Shown: positions 36,925-47,112, numbered from the stretch's first letter. The stretch: DNA of 64,000 nt from CAYJII01 sp964370225 (GCA_964370225.1 CAYJII010000005.1:6868-70867); one strand, 5' to 3'. Translations and numbers: made by a program. Notes: generated by a model from the sequence alone, not told the origin.

Positions 36925-39216
36925 AATTTCCGTTTTTATGCATGCTTTTTTGATCGCTTAACAAGAAAATAGAAATCATTTTAACAGCATACAGGATGCT
37001 ATTAATTTCCTTCTCATTCCATACACGAGTTCTAGTGCAATCGTCTAAGCCTAAAAATAGTTTCACATAATCCTTTTCTCGTATCTGAACATGTAAAAAT
37101 GATTTTATGCCTTGATCATTCATGAGATCATATGCACCATCAGCCTTTAAGAGTCTCAAGTCATTGCTGTAAAAAATGCCCTTATCATCAGAATTTGCAA
37201 AAAAATCAAACAGTATATCTGCAGTAAGCCCCTGCAAATTTTCAATCTCTGGGACAATTCCATTAGCACACCACTCATAAGTATTGTCATAAGTTTTTCC
37301 ATTATCATGTGTCTCGAATATATAGCATCTATCTGCATTTGCTCGTTTACATATAAATTTCATTACAGCATTAAGCGAGGAGTGTATTTCCCTTGTTTCA
37401 TACATTAAATCAAACACAGTGGATACAAGTTCTGTATCAAAATACGAGTTTGCAATTCTACTAGCGTTTTCAAGCGTAGTCCTATTTTTCATAGTACCAT
37501 CGTAAAGCTCATCAGTATAAAATGTATAACAGTCTTTCCCACGAAGCTTTGACTGATATAATGCTTTATCTGCTGCTTTGTACAATTCCTCATACGTTTT
37601 ACCGTCTTTGGGGTAGCATGAAATTCCGATGCTTCCAGAAATTTTGTAGTCATTATATTCACCTGAGTAAGTGTTTTGAAAAGCTTTTGCTATAATTTTA
37701 GCTTTTTGCTCCACTACATTTTCATTTTGAACATTCTTAAGTAGGACAATAAATTCATCCCCACCAATTCTACCTATAATATCAGCATTTCTAAAACAGT
37801 TACGCAAATTAGCAGCTACTTCACTTAATACCATATCGCCAAAATGATGCCCTAGATTATCATTTATCGCTTTAAAATTATCGATATCTATGATGTNNNN
37901 NNNNNNTCTCTGTAATCAAGCAACGCATCAGTAATGAGATTTTCTGAGCTAATCTTATTAAAACAGTTTGTAAGCAAGTCAGTTTTAGATAAAATTTCAA
38001 GCGTTTTTTGCTCATCTATATCCGTAGCTTTCCCGATACATAGTATGGGATCACCTCGTTTATTACATATAGTTTTATAGTTAAATTTATAGTATCGAGA
38101 TTGACCGTCAGCCTGCATGAAACGTATCTCAAAAGGTTTGTTCACTCCCTTTTTCATATCGTTTGATAGCTCTATAAAACTTACCACATCATCTTCAAAA
38201 ATTTTGCCATCTTCCAAAATTTTCTCAGGAAAAATTTCTTTTTCCTCGGATAGCCCAAAAATTTTGCTACCTTTTCCATAAAACTGAATCATGGATGTTT
38301 TTATCTCAAGCGAGAAAAAAAGTTCGTCGGATAATTGTGCTAGCATTTCAAAGAGTTTCTTATCAGAAATTTGATTAAAATAATACTCGTCAACTAAGTC
38401 ACTTTCATTTGATTGCTCAGTCTGTGGTGATAAAGCTTTTAAATATGCAGCAACAAGGCTTCTGCCAGATAAGTCCTTTACAGGTAGCTTTTTTAGGATT
38501 ATTTCAGCTGGAATCTCTTCACCATTCAGTTTACAATGAAGCCACATAAATTTTGAGCTTTCATTGTCAAACCCTTCTCTTAATTTATTAATTGCTAAAT
38601 CTTCGCTATTTGATCCATCAGGTTGAAGCTCTGGAGATAGCTTATGAAAGTTATCGATAATAAACTGCTTATTCTCAACTTCGAATAAATCAGCAAATGT
38701 TTGATTGCACATTTCCATTTGATTATCTTCATTCCAAATAGACAGCGACAAAGGACTATTATCAAAGACTGAAATCAAATGTTCATATAAATTTTTCTGT
38801 GTTAAATACTTCAGTTCATATGCACTTACATCTTGTAAAATGCCCATGACAACCGTATTTTTTATAAAGTCATTGCCACTATATTTTGTAAGCTTAACAT
38901 TAATTTGCAGTGGTTTTCCTACTGTGTCGATAAATCCCCAGTCAAATGTTACTTCTTTGCCGGTTAACGCTTTTTTCACATACTTTTTTAGACAGGAAGC
39001 AGAATTCTCTCCACTTGGTTGTTTTAAAGGATATAAATTTGAAAAATTACTGATTAATTCTTTTTCATTTTCACATTTAAATAATTTGCATGTTGCTTCA
39101 TTACACATGCAAACGTCACCATTTTCATCAAAGAAAACTAAATTGTTAGGCGCTAGATCATAAATACTGCTGATAAAGTCATCATGACTTAGAGCATCTG
39201 TAAATTGCATGTGCAT
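36923..39216 (-). CDS. PAS-PAS-PAS-GGDEF-GAF diguanylate cyclase, interrupted by assembly gap
   Basis: Two open stretches on either side of ten N bases (37897-37906) form one protein. Before the gap, translated from ATG 39216 (after GGAGG), lie three PAS-like domains (about residues 10-140, 145-265, 285-405) and the start of the GGDEF domain (KTDLLTNCFNKIS). After the gap come IIDIDNFKAINDNLGHHFGD, the intact active-site motif IGRIGGDEFIVLL and GSIGISCYPKDG, then a C-terminal GAF-like domain of about 170 residues. The two halves are in frame only if the true gap is 2 modulo 3 bases long, so the ten N is a placeholder. It probably makes c-di-GMP. Confidence 0.88.
37897..37906. other. Run of ten N (assembly gap)
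   Basis: Ten undetermined bases inside the GGDEF domain. Comparison with usual GGDEF spacing suggests only a few residues are missing, so the gap is probably short, not a large insertion. Confidence 0.95.
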
Positions 39217-39248
39217 GTTCTATCCTCCATTTTACTATTTGTCATATA

Positions 39249-39277
39249 ATTATAGCACATTACATTGCTAAAATCAA
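39249..39277 (-). promoter_or_regulatory. Promoter of the GGDEF gene
   Basis: Minus-strand TTGATT (39272-39277) and TATAAT (39249-39254) with 17-base spacing, about 33 bases before the start codon. Confidence 0.65.
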
Positions 39278-39406
39278 ATATCACAAAAATATTTCAAACT
39301 ATTGACATATATGTTATAATTAGTATATGTTTTTCTAATATCTATGCAAAAACATATAAATTCTTATATCATCTTATGTTAATTTTACTATAATGGAGGC
39401 TAATTA

Positions 39407-40771
39407 ATGCATAAAAAAAACTCAATTTTAACAGGAAGTGTTACAAAGTCACTTGTAGCATTCACAATTCCTGTGTTTTTCGCACTTGTACTACAAGTAA
39501 TGTACGCAACTGTGGATATGTTTGTAGTAAGTAATTACGGCACTATTGCAGACGTTTCAGCAGTTTCAACTGGTGCCCAGCTTATGAATATCATTATCTC
39601 GCTTTGCGCAGGACTTGCAAGTGGTGCTACTATATTAATCGGGCAATACATAGGTCAAGGAGCAAAAGAAAAAGTAGGAACAGTTATCGGAAATTCGCTT
39701 GTTATGTTCAGCGTTTTTTCTATCGCTATTTCCCTTATCACAATCATTTTTTTAGATCCACTTATTTTAATACTCAATACGCCCACAGAAGCAATAGACA
39801 GCACATCGGATTATGTTTTTTACAGCGCAATCGGAATTCCTATGATATTCATCTACAATATCATCAGCTCAATTTTTAGAGGTGTAGGCAATTCAAAAAT
39901 CGCACTTCTTACCATTGCAATCTCGTGCATTGCTAATATATTTTTAGATATATTTTTTGTTGCTTATCTAAATATGGGCGCTGGTGGTGCAGCTATTGCA
40001 ACCGTAATTTCGCAGACTATCAGTGTTGTGATTTCTTTATTTATTATGCTTAAAATGCCAATGCTCACAATAAATAAATCAAGTTTTAGCATCAAATTAG
40101 ATTATTCCAAAAAAATACTAAAGCTTGGCATCCCCATTGCATTCCAAGGGGTACTCGCTAGCATTTCTTTTTTAGCTATTGTCGTAATAGTTAATCAGTT
40201 CGGGATAGTATTTTCTGCAGCAGTAGGTGTAGTCGGCAGAATTGTAGGCTTCATAATGCTTGTTTCTTCTTCTTTTGGTCAATCTGTTTCTGTTTTTGCC
40301 TCACAAAACTATGGCGCAAAACAACATGCAAGAGCAAAAAAAGGATTAAAAGTAAGTATTATAATTTCTTTTTCTGTAAGCGTACTAATGGCATATATTG
40401 CATGGTTCCACGGTGAAGTGCTAATTAAGATATTTGAAGATGATCCTGAAATCTTATCTGCTTCATATGATTATCTCAGAGCATTTGCAATTGAAACTTT
40501 GCTAGTACCGATATTATTCTGTCTTTCCGGCTACTTAACTGGCTATGGACGAACTATGTTCACCATGACTCAAAGCATTATCGGCGCAATTGGAATACGC
40601 CTAGTTTTTGTTTACGTATTCAGCCTAGTAACACCTCCATCACTTTTTATCATTGGACTTGCTACTCCGCTCGCTACTTTTATCCAAATAGTAATTATGG
40701 CAATATACTACATGGTGCATTTCACTAATAAAAAATTAGCCAAAGCGGATGCACTCGCTGAGGTAGATTAA
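39407..40771 (+). CDS. MATE-family efflux transporter
   Basis: A 454-residue multidrug/Na+ (or H+) antiporter with 12 predicted membrane segments in two six-segment halves. Typical features are SLVAFTIPVFFALVLQVMYATVDMFVVSNYG at the N terminus, GIPMIFIYNIISSIFRGVGNSKIALLT near residue 145 and the second-half copy GQSVSVFASQNYGAKQHARAKKGLK near 290. It follows GGAGG and stands alone between a divergent GGDEF gene and a terminator. Confidence 0.93.
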   Translation: MHKKNSILTGSVTKSLVAFTIPVFFALVLQVMYATVDMFVVSNYGTIADVSAVSTGAQLMNIIISLCAGLASGATILIGQYIGQGAKEKVGTVIGNSLVMFSVFSIAISLITIIFLDPLILILNTPTEAIDSTSDYVFYSAIGIPMIFIYNIISSIFRGVGNSKIALLTIAISCIANIFLDIFFVAYLNMGAGGAAIATVISQTISVVISLFIMLKMPMLTINKSSFSIKLDYSKKILKLGIPIAFQGVLASISFLAIVVIVNQFGIVFSAAVGVVGRIVGFIMLVSSSFGQSVSVFASQNYGAKQHARAKKGLKVSIIISFSVSVLMAYIAWFHGEVLIKIFEDDPEILSASYDYLRAFAIETLLVPILFCLSGYLTGYGRTMFTMTQSIIGAIGIRLVFVYVFSLVTPPSLFIIGLATPLATFIQIVIMAIYYMVHFTNKKLAKADALAEVD

Positions 40772-40790
40772 TTATCGTCACAAAATTTTA

Positions 40791-40830
40791 AAAGGCTACG
40801 AAAAGTTATTACTTTTCGTAGCCTTTTTAC
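40791..40830. terminator. Bidirectional terminator MATE / esterase
   Basis: Stem AAAGGCTACGAAAAG/CTTTTCGTAGCCTTT with a short loop and flanking A and T runs, between converging genes. Confidence 0.85.
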
Positions 40831-40841
40831 TTTAAATTTTA

Positions 40842-41627
40842 CTATTCACTAAAATACCAGTCAAGTGCTTTTTTGATATACTCATTCCAAAATACCCAAT
40901 CATGGACACCAGGGCTTTCTTTATATACATGAGGGAATCCTATATCTTTGAGGTAATTTACATAATCTCTGTTAAATTCGATTAAGTAGTCCTCACTTCC
41001 ACATGCTAGATAAAAGCGTGGCAAGTTAGCATTTTTTTCAATTAAATCCTTTGCTAAAAATTTTGGATCAACATCACTGCCCAAAACTTTTGATGGTTCA
41101 CCAAATACATGCGCACAAAAGTCATAAGTCAAGACATCATTAACATCACCAGGTTTTATCGTGGCGACTTTGTCGATAATAAAAGCAGATGAAAATGCAA
41201 AGATTGCACCAAAAGTGTCAGCATATTTCAATCCATTTCTTGCAGCGCCATATCCTCCCATGGAAAGACCTCCAATGATGGTGTCCTCCCTTTTATCTGA
41301 TAAGTCAAAAATAGTTCTTGTAAAATTAACTATTTCCTGCCCGATGTGCATTCCATAAAATGCTCCACGTACAGCATCATCTAAATAAAAGCTGTTTTCC
41401 CCAATTGGCATTACAACTGCAATATTATACTCTTGTGAAAGACTAGAAATATTACTTTTATTAATCCAATCATTTTGATTATTGGTAAGGCCATGAAGCA
41501 AGTACAAAGTTTTGTAAGGCGTTTTTGCATGGTTTTCATTTTCATAATTATCCGCAGGTAAACACACCATAAGTGGAACATTTCGATTAAAACATTTTGA
41601 AAAAAAATCAATATTAATAATAGCCAT
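40842..41627 (-). CDS. Alpha/beta-hydrolase esterase (EstA-like)
   Basis: A 261-residue carboxylesterase of the putative-esterase (esterase D/tributyrin esterase) family. It has TLYLLHGLTNNQNDWI near residue 40, the nucleophile elbow GGLSMGGYGAARNGL near 122 (catalytic Ser in GLSMGG), an acid residue region near SEDYLI, and the His in PGVHDWVFWNEYI near 242. No signal peptide, so it is cytosolic; likely acts on acetylated or similar small esters. The GH36-like enzyme lies divergent to it, which may indicate glycan use. Confidence 0.88.
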   Translation of the reverse strand: MAIINIDFFSKCFNRNVPLMVCLPADNYENENHAKTPYKTLYLLHGLTNNQNDWINKSNISSLSQEYNIAVVMPIGENSFYLDDAVRGAFYGMHIGQEIVNFTRTIFDLSDKREDTIIGGLSMGGYGAARNGLKYADTFGAIFAFSSAFIIDKVATIKPGDVNDVLTYDFCAHVFGEPSKVLGSDVDPKFLAKDLIEKNANLPRFYLACGSEDYLIEFNRDYVNYLKDIGFPHVYKESPGVHDWVFWNEYIKKALDWYFSE

Positions 41628-41758
41628 AATTGCTCTCCTTTTTATGATAATAACTCGTAAAATTTTGTATACTTTTCCATATTTTTATTATATCAAAAAG
41701 CAATATATATTTGCAATGAAAAATACTTAAATTTCTTTAAATTTTTTTCAAAAATCTA

Positions 41759-41787
41759 TTTACTGTTATAGAATAAAGTGTTATACT
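41759..41787 (+). promoter_or_regulatory. Promoter of the GH36-like gene
   Basis: TTTACT (41759-41764), 17 bases, TATACT (41782-41787), 26 bases before the start codon. Confidence 0.6.
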
Positions 41788-41813
41788 GTTTTAAAATGAA
41801 AGGAAGGTACTCT

Positions 41814-43571
41814 ATGAAAGAATTTATTTGCTCTTCACTAAAATTTATTACAGAAGAAAATTCACAAGTTGATGTTAAGTTTCTAGGAAATAATGATGAT
41901 ATTTGGGAGTTTTCTGTTGGGTTTTCTGCTAACGAACCAATCGTTCCGCAAAAGACTTCACTAAAATTCAGTATTCCGCTAGTTGGAATCCATAATGTTT
42001 GGACTCCTGAGGTTTTATATAACCACGGTCTTACAACTAACTGGTTACCTTTTATCTCAGGTATTAGCGTTCTAGCACCAGTACAAGCATTAGTTCGTGC
42101 TGACGGAAACAACCGCCTGTGCATTAGCTATTCTGATGCGATTAACTTTGTACGCTTCAAAGGCAAAGTTAAAGAAGAAACTTGTTCGTGGGAAGGTGAA
42201 ATTATCCTATTCGATGGAATTAGCGATAAAATAAAAGATTATAACCACGTTTTGCGTTTTGATATGCGTGATATTCCTATGGGAGAAGCTGTTAAAAACG
42301 TTGCTTCTTGGTGGGAAACTTTCCCTCTACTAAAACCTATGGATACAGTTGAGAAATCAAAATATCCGATGTATTCTACTTGGTATAGCATGCACCAACA
42401 AGTTACTACTGATACAATGCTTGAGCAATCAAGAATAGCATCTGAATATGGCTGTAAGGCTATCATCATCGATGATGGATGGCAAACAGAAGACGGCTCT
42501 AGAGGCTATGCTTATTGTGGTGACTGGGAAGTTTGTGAGTCAAAAATACCTGATATGGCTAAATTGGTTGAAGAAATGCACAAAATCGACACAGCTGTAC
42601 TTATTTGGTACTGTGTTCCACTAATTGGATACAAATCAAGAAAATGGGAAGAACTAAAAGGTATGCTTTTAACTGATGATTACAATAATCAAGGTTGCGG
42701 TGTACTAGACCCTAGATATAAAGTTGTGCGTGATTATATCATCAAAACTTATATTGATGCTGTTACTAACTGGAACTTAGACGGACTAAAACTTGACTTT
42801 ATCGACCAATTTATCATGTATGAAGATACTGAAAAATCCCAACTAGAAGGCATGGATTTTGTTAGTGTATCAGAAGCTACATACTGCTTAATGTTAGAGC
42901 TATCACAAAAACTAAAAGATTTAAATCCTAATATCATGATTGAATTTAGACAAAGATATGCAGGACCTACAATGCGTGCATATGGTAATATTTTCAGAGC
43001 TACTGACTGCCCATCCGACCCATTCATTAATAGAAAAAGAATATTGGATTTACGTTTAACTTCTGGAAACACTGTTGTTCATGCTGATATGATTCGTTGG
43101 AACGACCTTGATACAGATGAGAGCGTTGCGTACCACTTATGGTCTACTATATTCTCAGTTGCGCAAATTAGTGTAGATTTAACTACTCTTTCTGATTCAC
43201 ATAAAAAAGTTCTTAAAAACTTTACCGATTTCTCCGTTGCTAATATCGACTTGTTAATCGATGGAGATTTTAACGGATATGTTGCTCAAACTGCATACAC
43301 TACAGCTAAAACAGAAATAGCAAATAAAGCTTGTATCGCAGTATACGAAGATAAATTTGTCAAAGCTATTGCAAAAGATGAATTTTATCTTGTTAATGCA
43401 TCATATAACAAAGATATTTTTGTGGACATCACTGACTTAGGTGATGCTTACGAATGCAAAGTTTACGATGCATATGGAGAGCTTATCTTAACTGATAGTA
43501 CTTCAAATTACACTGATATCATGAAATTAGCATTAGGCGTTGGATTTAGAGCTGAATTTAAAAAAATATAA
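41814..43571 (+). CDS. GH36-like glycoside hydrolase (alpha-galactosidase clan)
   Basis: A 585-residue enzyme of clan GH-D. The start is ATG 41814 after AGGAAGG. An N-terminal beta-sandwich (about 1-170) is followed by a TIM barrel with YSTWYSMHQQVT, IIIDDGWQTEDG near residue 220, the probable nucleophile Asp 328 in LDGLKLDFIDQF and a probable acid/base Asp 398 in FRATDCPSDPF, then a small C-terminal domain. No signal peptide is seen, so it would act on imported oligosaccharides, likely alpha-galactosides; the exact linkage is uncertain. Confidence 0.88.
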   Translation: MKEFICSSLKFITEENSQVDVKFLGNNDDIWEFSVGFSANEPIVPQKTSLKFSIPLVGIHNVWTPEVLYNHGLTTNWLPFISGISVLAPVQALVRADGNNRLCISYSDAINFVRFKGKVKEETCSWEGEIILFDGISDKIKDYNHVLRFDMRDIPMGEAVKNVASWWETFPLLKPMDTVEKSKYPMYSTWYSMHQQVTTDTMLEQSRIASEYGCKAIIIDDGWQTEDGSRGYAYCGDWEVCESKIPDMAKLVEEMHKIDTAVLIWYCVPLIGYKSRKWEELKGMLLTDDYNNQGCGVLDPRYKVVRDYIIKTYIDAVTNWNLDGLKLDFIDQFIMYEDTEKSQLEGMDFVSVSEATYCLMLELSQKLKDLNPNIMIEFRQRYAGPTMRAYGNIFRATDCPSDPFINRKRILDLRLTSGNTVVHADMIRWNDLDTDESVAYHLWSTIFSVAQISVDLTTLSDSHKKVLKNFTDFSVANIDLLIDGDFNGYVAQTAYTTAKTEIANKACIAVYEDKFVKAIAKDEFYLVNASYNKDIFVDITDLGDAYECKVYDAYGELILTDSTSNYTDIMKLALGVGFRAEFKKI

Positions 43572-43638
43572 CTCTTTTCTTTTGAATAAAATATATTAAT
43601 TCGGTAATAATATATTTGTTCAAAGGAGGTGTAGATTA

Positions 43639-43794
43639 ATGGAAAATTCAGGTGTCTGTTGTAACGTTTCGCAATGTTGCCATTATAAGCAGGATGATAA
43701 ATGTCAGTTAGCCAAAATCCATATTACTAACGAAAAAACTTCTGCTGATGCAATTGCGACTCCGCATTTTTGCAAAAACTACGAACAAAAATAG
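43639..43794 (+). CDS. DUF1540 small cysteine-rich protein
   Basis: A 51-residue protein with Cys at CCNVSQCCHY, KCQLAKIHI and HFCKNY, matching the DUF1540 pattern of clustered Cys in short Firmicute proteins, probably metal-binding. It follows CAAAGGAGGTG, a strong site, 68 bases after the GH36 gene. Function unknown. Confidence 0.85.
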   Translation: MENSGVCCNVSQCCHYKQDDKCQLAKIHITNEKTSADAIATPHFCKNYEQK

Positions 43795-43807
43795 TTAATT
43801 TTTATAA

Positions 43808-43843
43808 ACAAAAGCGATTTCACAAATGTGAAATCGCTTTTGT
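43808..43843. terminator. Bidirectional terminator DUF1540 / small thioredoxin
   Basis: Stem AAAAGCGATTTCAC/GTGAAATCGCTTTT with a three-base loop and TGTTTTATTT behind, between converging genes. Confidence 0.85.
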
Positions 43844-43844
43844 T

Positions 43845-44201
43845 TTATTTATTCGCTTCAATTAATTTTGCAATGTCATTAGCTTTTAACACCTTGCCAT
43901 ATGATACAACTTTGTCGTTTATCATAAGCCCCGGTGTAGACATTACACCATACTGTGCAATTTTTGCTAAGTCAGTTACTTTTTCTAAATTCGCTTGCAT
44001 ACCTAATGTGCTAAGCGCTTCTTTAGTATTGTTTGTAAGAATCTCGCAGTTTTTACAACCAGGACCTAAAACCTTGATATCCATTGCCCCTTCAATGTGC
44101 TCGCCTATTTGCTCGCTTTCTTTGCAATTACCCCCACAACTACATGATGATTTTTTGCTTCCACCAAACAATGATGAAAATACACTTTTTTTCTCGCTCA
44201 T
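43845..44201 (-). CDS. Small redox-active disulfide protein (TM0996/MTH895-type thioredoxin)
   Basis: A 118-residue thioredoxin-fold protein. The active site is CKNC in VLGPGCKNCEILTNN near residue 51, followed by ITDLAKIAQYGVMSTPGLMINDKVV with the cis-Pro at STPG. A separate N-terminal Cys cluster (SSCSCGGNCKES) of about 40 residues is added to the usual domain and may bind metal. It is the last gene of the ArsR-controlled cassette and resembles proteins often found with permeases of the same type. Confidence 0.88.
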   Translation of the reverse strand: MSEKKSVFSSLFGGSKKSSCSCGGNCKESEQIGEHIEGAMDIKVLGPGCKNCEILTNNTKEALSTLGMQANLEKVTDLAKIAQYGVMSTPGLMINDKVVSYGKVLKANDIAKLIEANK

Positions 44202-44225
44202 AATTATTCCTCCAAATATATTATA

Positions 44226-44918
44226 TTAAAAACCTAAATAAAACATGTAAAACCCAATTAGTAAAATCGCTATACCCATCGCATATTTTAACAGTATACT
44301 AAACTTGCCATATTTTTTGCTTCCAGTTATTTTTTTTACAAAACCCATTGAAGTTCCTGCAATTAACACTAAAAAGCTATGTCCGACTGAATAAATCAAA
44401 AGCATCAGTATTCCCCAGACAATATTTCCACCTCTTGCTACTAATCCAAGTAGAACTACTAGCACTGGTGTTGCGCATGGTGAGGAAAATATTCCTCCGA
44501 GAATGCCTGCGATAAATGCTCCGATATATCCCTTTTTTGTACTCTTTGACATAAGGTAGGTCGATGGAATAAAGTTAAATATTTCCATTGTCTGTAGCGC
44601 CATTAACACCATTAAAACACCTAACACTAAATACCACCAGCTACTACCGCTACCCATAAGTTGACCTAATAGCGAAGCTATGGTCCCGAGTGCAGTAAAA
44701 GTCACTGCCATCCCTACCGAAAATGTAAGCGAAAGCTTAAAAGCTCTTTTGGTATCGTTATTTGATGTTCCACCAACATATCCAATTACTAAGGGCACAC
44801 TTGATAGAGCACATGGCGTCACAGAAGTTAAAACGCCAGCTAATAGTGCTATAATAGGCGCTAACCATGTGCTGTTTTCAATCAGCACTGATAAATCGGC
44901 TAACCATGCATCAATCAT
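44226..44918 (-). CDS. ccdA: CcdA-like thiol-disulfide membrane transporter
   Basis: A 230-residue membrane protein of the CcdA/DsbD family that carries reducing equivalents from cytosolic thioredoxin across the membrane. Six segments are predicted; the conserved cysteines lie in TSVTPCALSSVPLVIGY near residue 36 and GIFSSPCATPVLVVLLGL near 152. It overlaps the upstream thioredoxin by four bases (ATGA), implying tight coupling. Confidence 0.92.
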   Translation of the reverse strand: MIDAWLADLSVLIENSTWLAPIIALLAGVLTSVTPCALSSVPLVIGYVGGTSNNDTKRAFKLSLTFSVGMAVTFTALGTIASLLGQLMGSGSSWWYLVLGVLMVLMALQTMEIFNFIPSTYLMSKSTKKGYIGAFIAGILGGIFSSPCATPVLVVLLGLVARGGNIVWGILMLLIYSVGHSFLVLIAGTSMGFVKKITGSKKYGKFSILLKYAMGIAILLIGFYMFYLGF

Positions 44919-45442
44919 TTTGTAGCCCCCAACTCTGCGAGTATAAAGTCCACTTGTTCTTTTGTTAATGCACCTTCGTGAGCAGTAAATAAATGCTCAC
45001 CCGTGTCTTGGTCTTGATACATTATCATTCCCATAGCCTCAGGGTCAGAGGGTACATATGGTGCGCCGTTTGCATCAAAGAAAAACTGCGTCGGTATTAC
45101 TGTCATAGGAAAACCTTGCGCTGTTTGTGGGTATTTCCACACATCATAAAATTTTACAATAGCTATATCTTGATATTCTGCATTTGCTTCTTCAAGCACA
45201 GGTTTCATTTCTTTACAAGGTATGCATTCATCTGCACCGAAATCCAACATTATAGGCATATTGTAACTTTTTAACTTTTCAAGGTCAATGCTATCACTCA
45301 CAAGTGCTAAATCTTGGTTGTCTGATGTGGCAATTCTTGAATCTTCATTATTGCGAAACACCCAAATAGCAGCCACTACTATAATTATTACAACAGGTGC
45401 TAGAATTTTTACTATAAGTTTTGCTCTGCTTGTTTTCTCCAA
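44915..45442 (-). CDS. Membrane-anchored thioredoxin-like protein
   Basis: A 175-residue protein with an N-terminal membrane anchor (about 8-28) and an extracytoplasmic thioredoxin domain with MLDFGADECIPCKEMKPVLEEAN (CIPC active site near residues 75-78) and a cis-Pro in VIPTQFFFD. Coupled to ccdA, it is the likely receiver of electrons delivered by CcdA on the outer face of the membrane. Confidence 0.92.
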   Translation of the reverse strand: MEKTSRAKLIVKILAPVVIIIVVAAIWVFRNNEDSRIATSDNQDLALVSDSIDLEKLKSYNMPIMLDFGADECIPCKEMKPVLEEANAEYQDIAIVKFYDVWKYPQTAQGFPMTVIPTQFFFDANGAPYVPSDPEAMGMIMYQDQDTGEHLFTAHEGALTKEQVDFILAELGATK

Positions 45443-45472
45443 AATAATAACCCTCCTAATATTTATACTGAG

Positions 45473-47101
45473 CTATTTGCTTTCTTTATTAAATTTTTGT
45501 CCGCCTGACAAATTATATGTTTTATCAAAGCCATTACCCAATAAAATATTTTGTGCCGCATTACCTGTGACACCTTTATTACAGTATGTCACTGTGATTT
45601 TGTCTTTATCCAAATTTTTCATCTCTTCACGTAGCTTTGCGTGAGGAATATTTACAGCACCTTCTAAATGTCCTTTTTTCTCATAATCAGATGGGCTTCT
45701 TACATCGATAATTTGCACATCATCGCCAATGTTTTCCATAACTTTTGAAGTCACAAGTTTTCTACCTCTGTTTATCGCATTATCCAAAATCATGCCGGTA
45801 TAGTGCACTGGGTCTTTTGTTGTAGAAAATGGTGGCGCATAAGCTAAATCTATGTGGAATAGCTCATCTACTGTCGCTTTATAGGTGATGAGTGTCGCAA
45901 AAACGTCGATACGCTTATCAACACCCTCAGTCCCGATGATTTGCACACCAAGTAATCTGCTTGTTTCTCTATCCGCAATCGCTTTTATCACCATTTCTTT
46001 GCCACCAAGATACTCAGGCTTATTCGGTTTAACATTATGGCAAATTTCGATTTCATAGCCTTCGTTTATTGCTTCAATTTCACTTAATCCACTGCTTGCT
46101 ACAGTTAAATCAAACACCTTATAAATTCCCGTGGATAGATTTCCTTTGTACTCGATTTTTGAACCAGTAGCACAGTCCCCTGCTATTCTTCCAGTTTTAT
46201 TTGCTGTACTTCCAAGCGGTCTATATACTGCTTTTCCTGTGATTGCACTATAAGTTTCGATGCAGTCACCACATGCGTATACATCAGTAATATTAGTCTG
46301 CATATGCCTATCAACTTTAATTGCACCCGTTTCACCGATTTCTACTCCACTAGCTTTTGCTAATGCAACATTTGGTTTTACACCAGTCGCTAAAATAACT
46401 AGCTCAGCTGCAACTTCTTCCCCATTTGAAAGCAATACAGTTCTATCATTTATCTCATTGATATACGTAGATTTTGTAATATTTACACCAAATGCTTTTA
46501 GTTTGTTTTCAAGTAGCTGTGCCATATCCGAATCAAGATTTGGCGTAATTTTATCTGCAATCTCAATTACTCTGGTGTCTATTCCTTGTGCCACAAGATT
46601 TTCTAACACTTCAAATCCAATAAATCCTGTCCCAGCAATTACAGCAGTTTTAGGTGATTTTTTTTTGATAAAATCACTAATTTTTATCGCATCGTCCATA
46701 TTTCTTAAGACGAACACATTATCGTTTTCCACGCCTTTTATCTGTGGAATCGACGCTGATGCCCCTGTTGAAATGATAAGTTTATCATACTCATCTGTGA
46801 AGACTTCACCAGTTTGTAAATTTTTCACACTCACTGACTTTTTCTCAGTATTGATGCTTAGCACTTCATGTGAAGTCATAATATCTACATTATATTTCTT
46901 CTTAAAAAATGCTACATCACGCGGTGCTAGTTGATCAATTGTCTCGATTTCTCCCCCGATAAAATATGGCATTCCACAGCCTGAATATGATATGAATTGG
47001 CCTTTTTCGTATACAGTAATTACTGCATGATCATCATTTCTTCTCGCTTTAGCTACCGCAGATGTCCCTGCTGCAACTGCTCCGATTGCTATTATTTTCA
47101 T
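45473..47101 (-). CDS. cdr: CoA-disulfide reductase-like FAD enzyme fused to rhodanese
   Basis: A 542-residue flavoenzyme of the CoA-disulfide/pyridine nucleotide-disulfide reductase family. It has the FAD fold at the N terminus, the single active-site Cys 42 in SYSGCGMPYF, an NAD(P)H domain (IAGTGFIGFEVLENL) and a second FAD motif (VYACGDCIETYS), then a C-terminal rhodanese domain (about 450-540) with its Cys in VTYCNKGVTGN near residue 507. Rhodanese fusions of this type handle persulfides or CoA disulfides. It lies 12 bases after the permease gene. Confidence 0.9.
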   Translation of the reverse strand: MKIIAIGAVAAGTSAVAKARRNDDHAVITVYEKGQFISYSGCGMPYFIGGEIETIDQLAPRDVAFFKKKYNVDIMTSHEVLSINTEKKSVSVKNLQTGEVFTDEYDKLIISTGASASIPQIKGVENDNVFVLRNMDDAIKISDFIKKKSPKTAVIAGTGFIGFEVLENLVAQGIDTRVIEIADKITPNLDSDMAQLLENKLKAFGVNITKSTYINEINDRTVLLSNGEEVAAELVILATGVKPNVALAKASGVEIGETGAIKVDRHMQTNITDVYACGDCIETYSAITGKAVYRPLGSTANKTGRIAGDCATGSKIEYKGNLSTGIYKVFDLTVASSGLSEIEAINEGYEIEICHNVKPNKPEYLGGKEMVIKAIADRETSRLLGVQIIGTEGVDKRIDVFATLITYKATVDELFHIDLAYAPPFSTTKDPVHYTGMILDNAINRGRKLVTSKVMENIGDDVQIIDVRSPSDYEKKGHLEGAVNIPHAKLREEMKNLDKDKITVTYCNKGVTGNAAQNILLGNGFDKTYNLSGGQKFNKESK

Positions 47102-47112
47102 AATCTTCTCCT

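Noticed and set aside
37897..37906. GGDEF gene as a true pseudogene
   Set aside because: The break coincides exactly with N bases and both sides are well conserved, so an assembly gap explains it better.
41756..42124. Open frame opposite the start of the GH36-like gene
   Set aside because: Antisense shadow covering the promoter of a real gene; no family similarity recognised.
46260..46934. Long open frame opposite the cdr gene
   Set aside because: It is antisense to a well-supported flavoenzyme and Ser/Ile-rich, as expected from a complementary-frame shadow.
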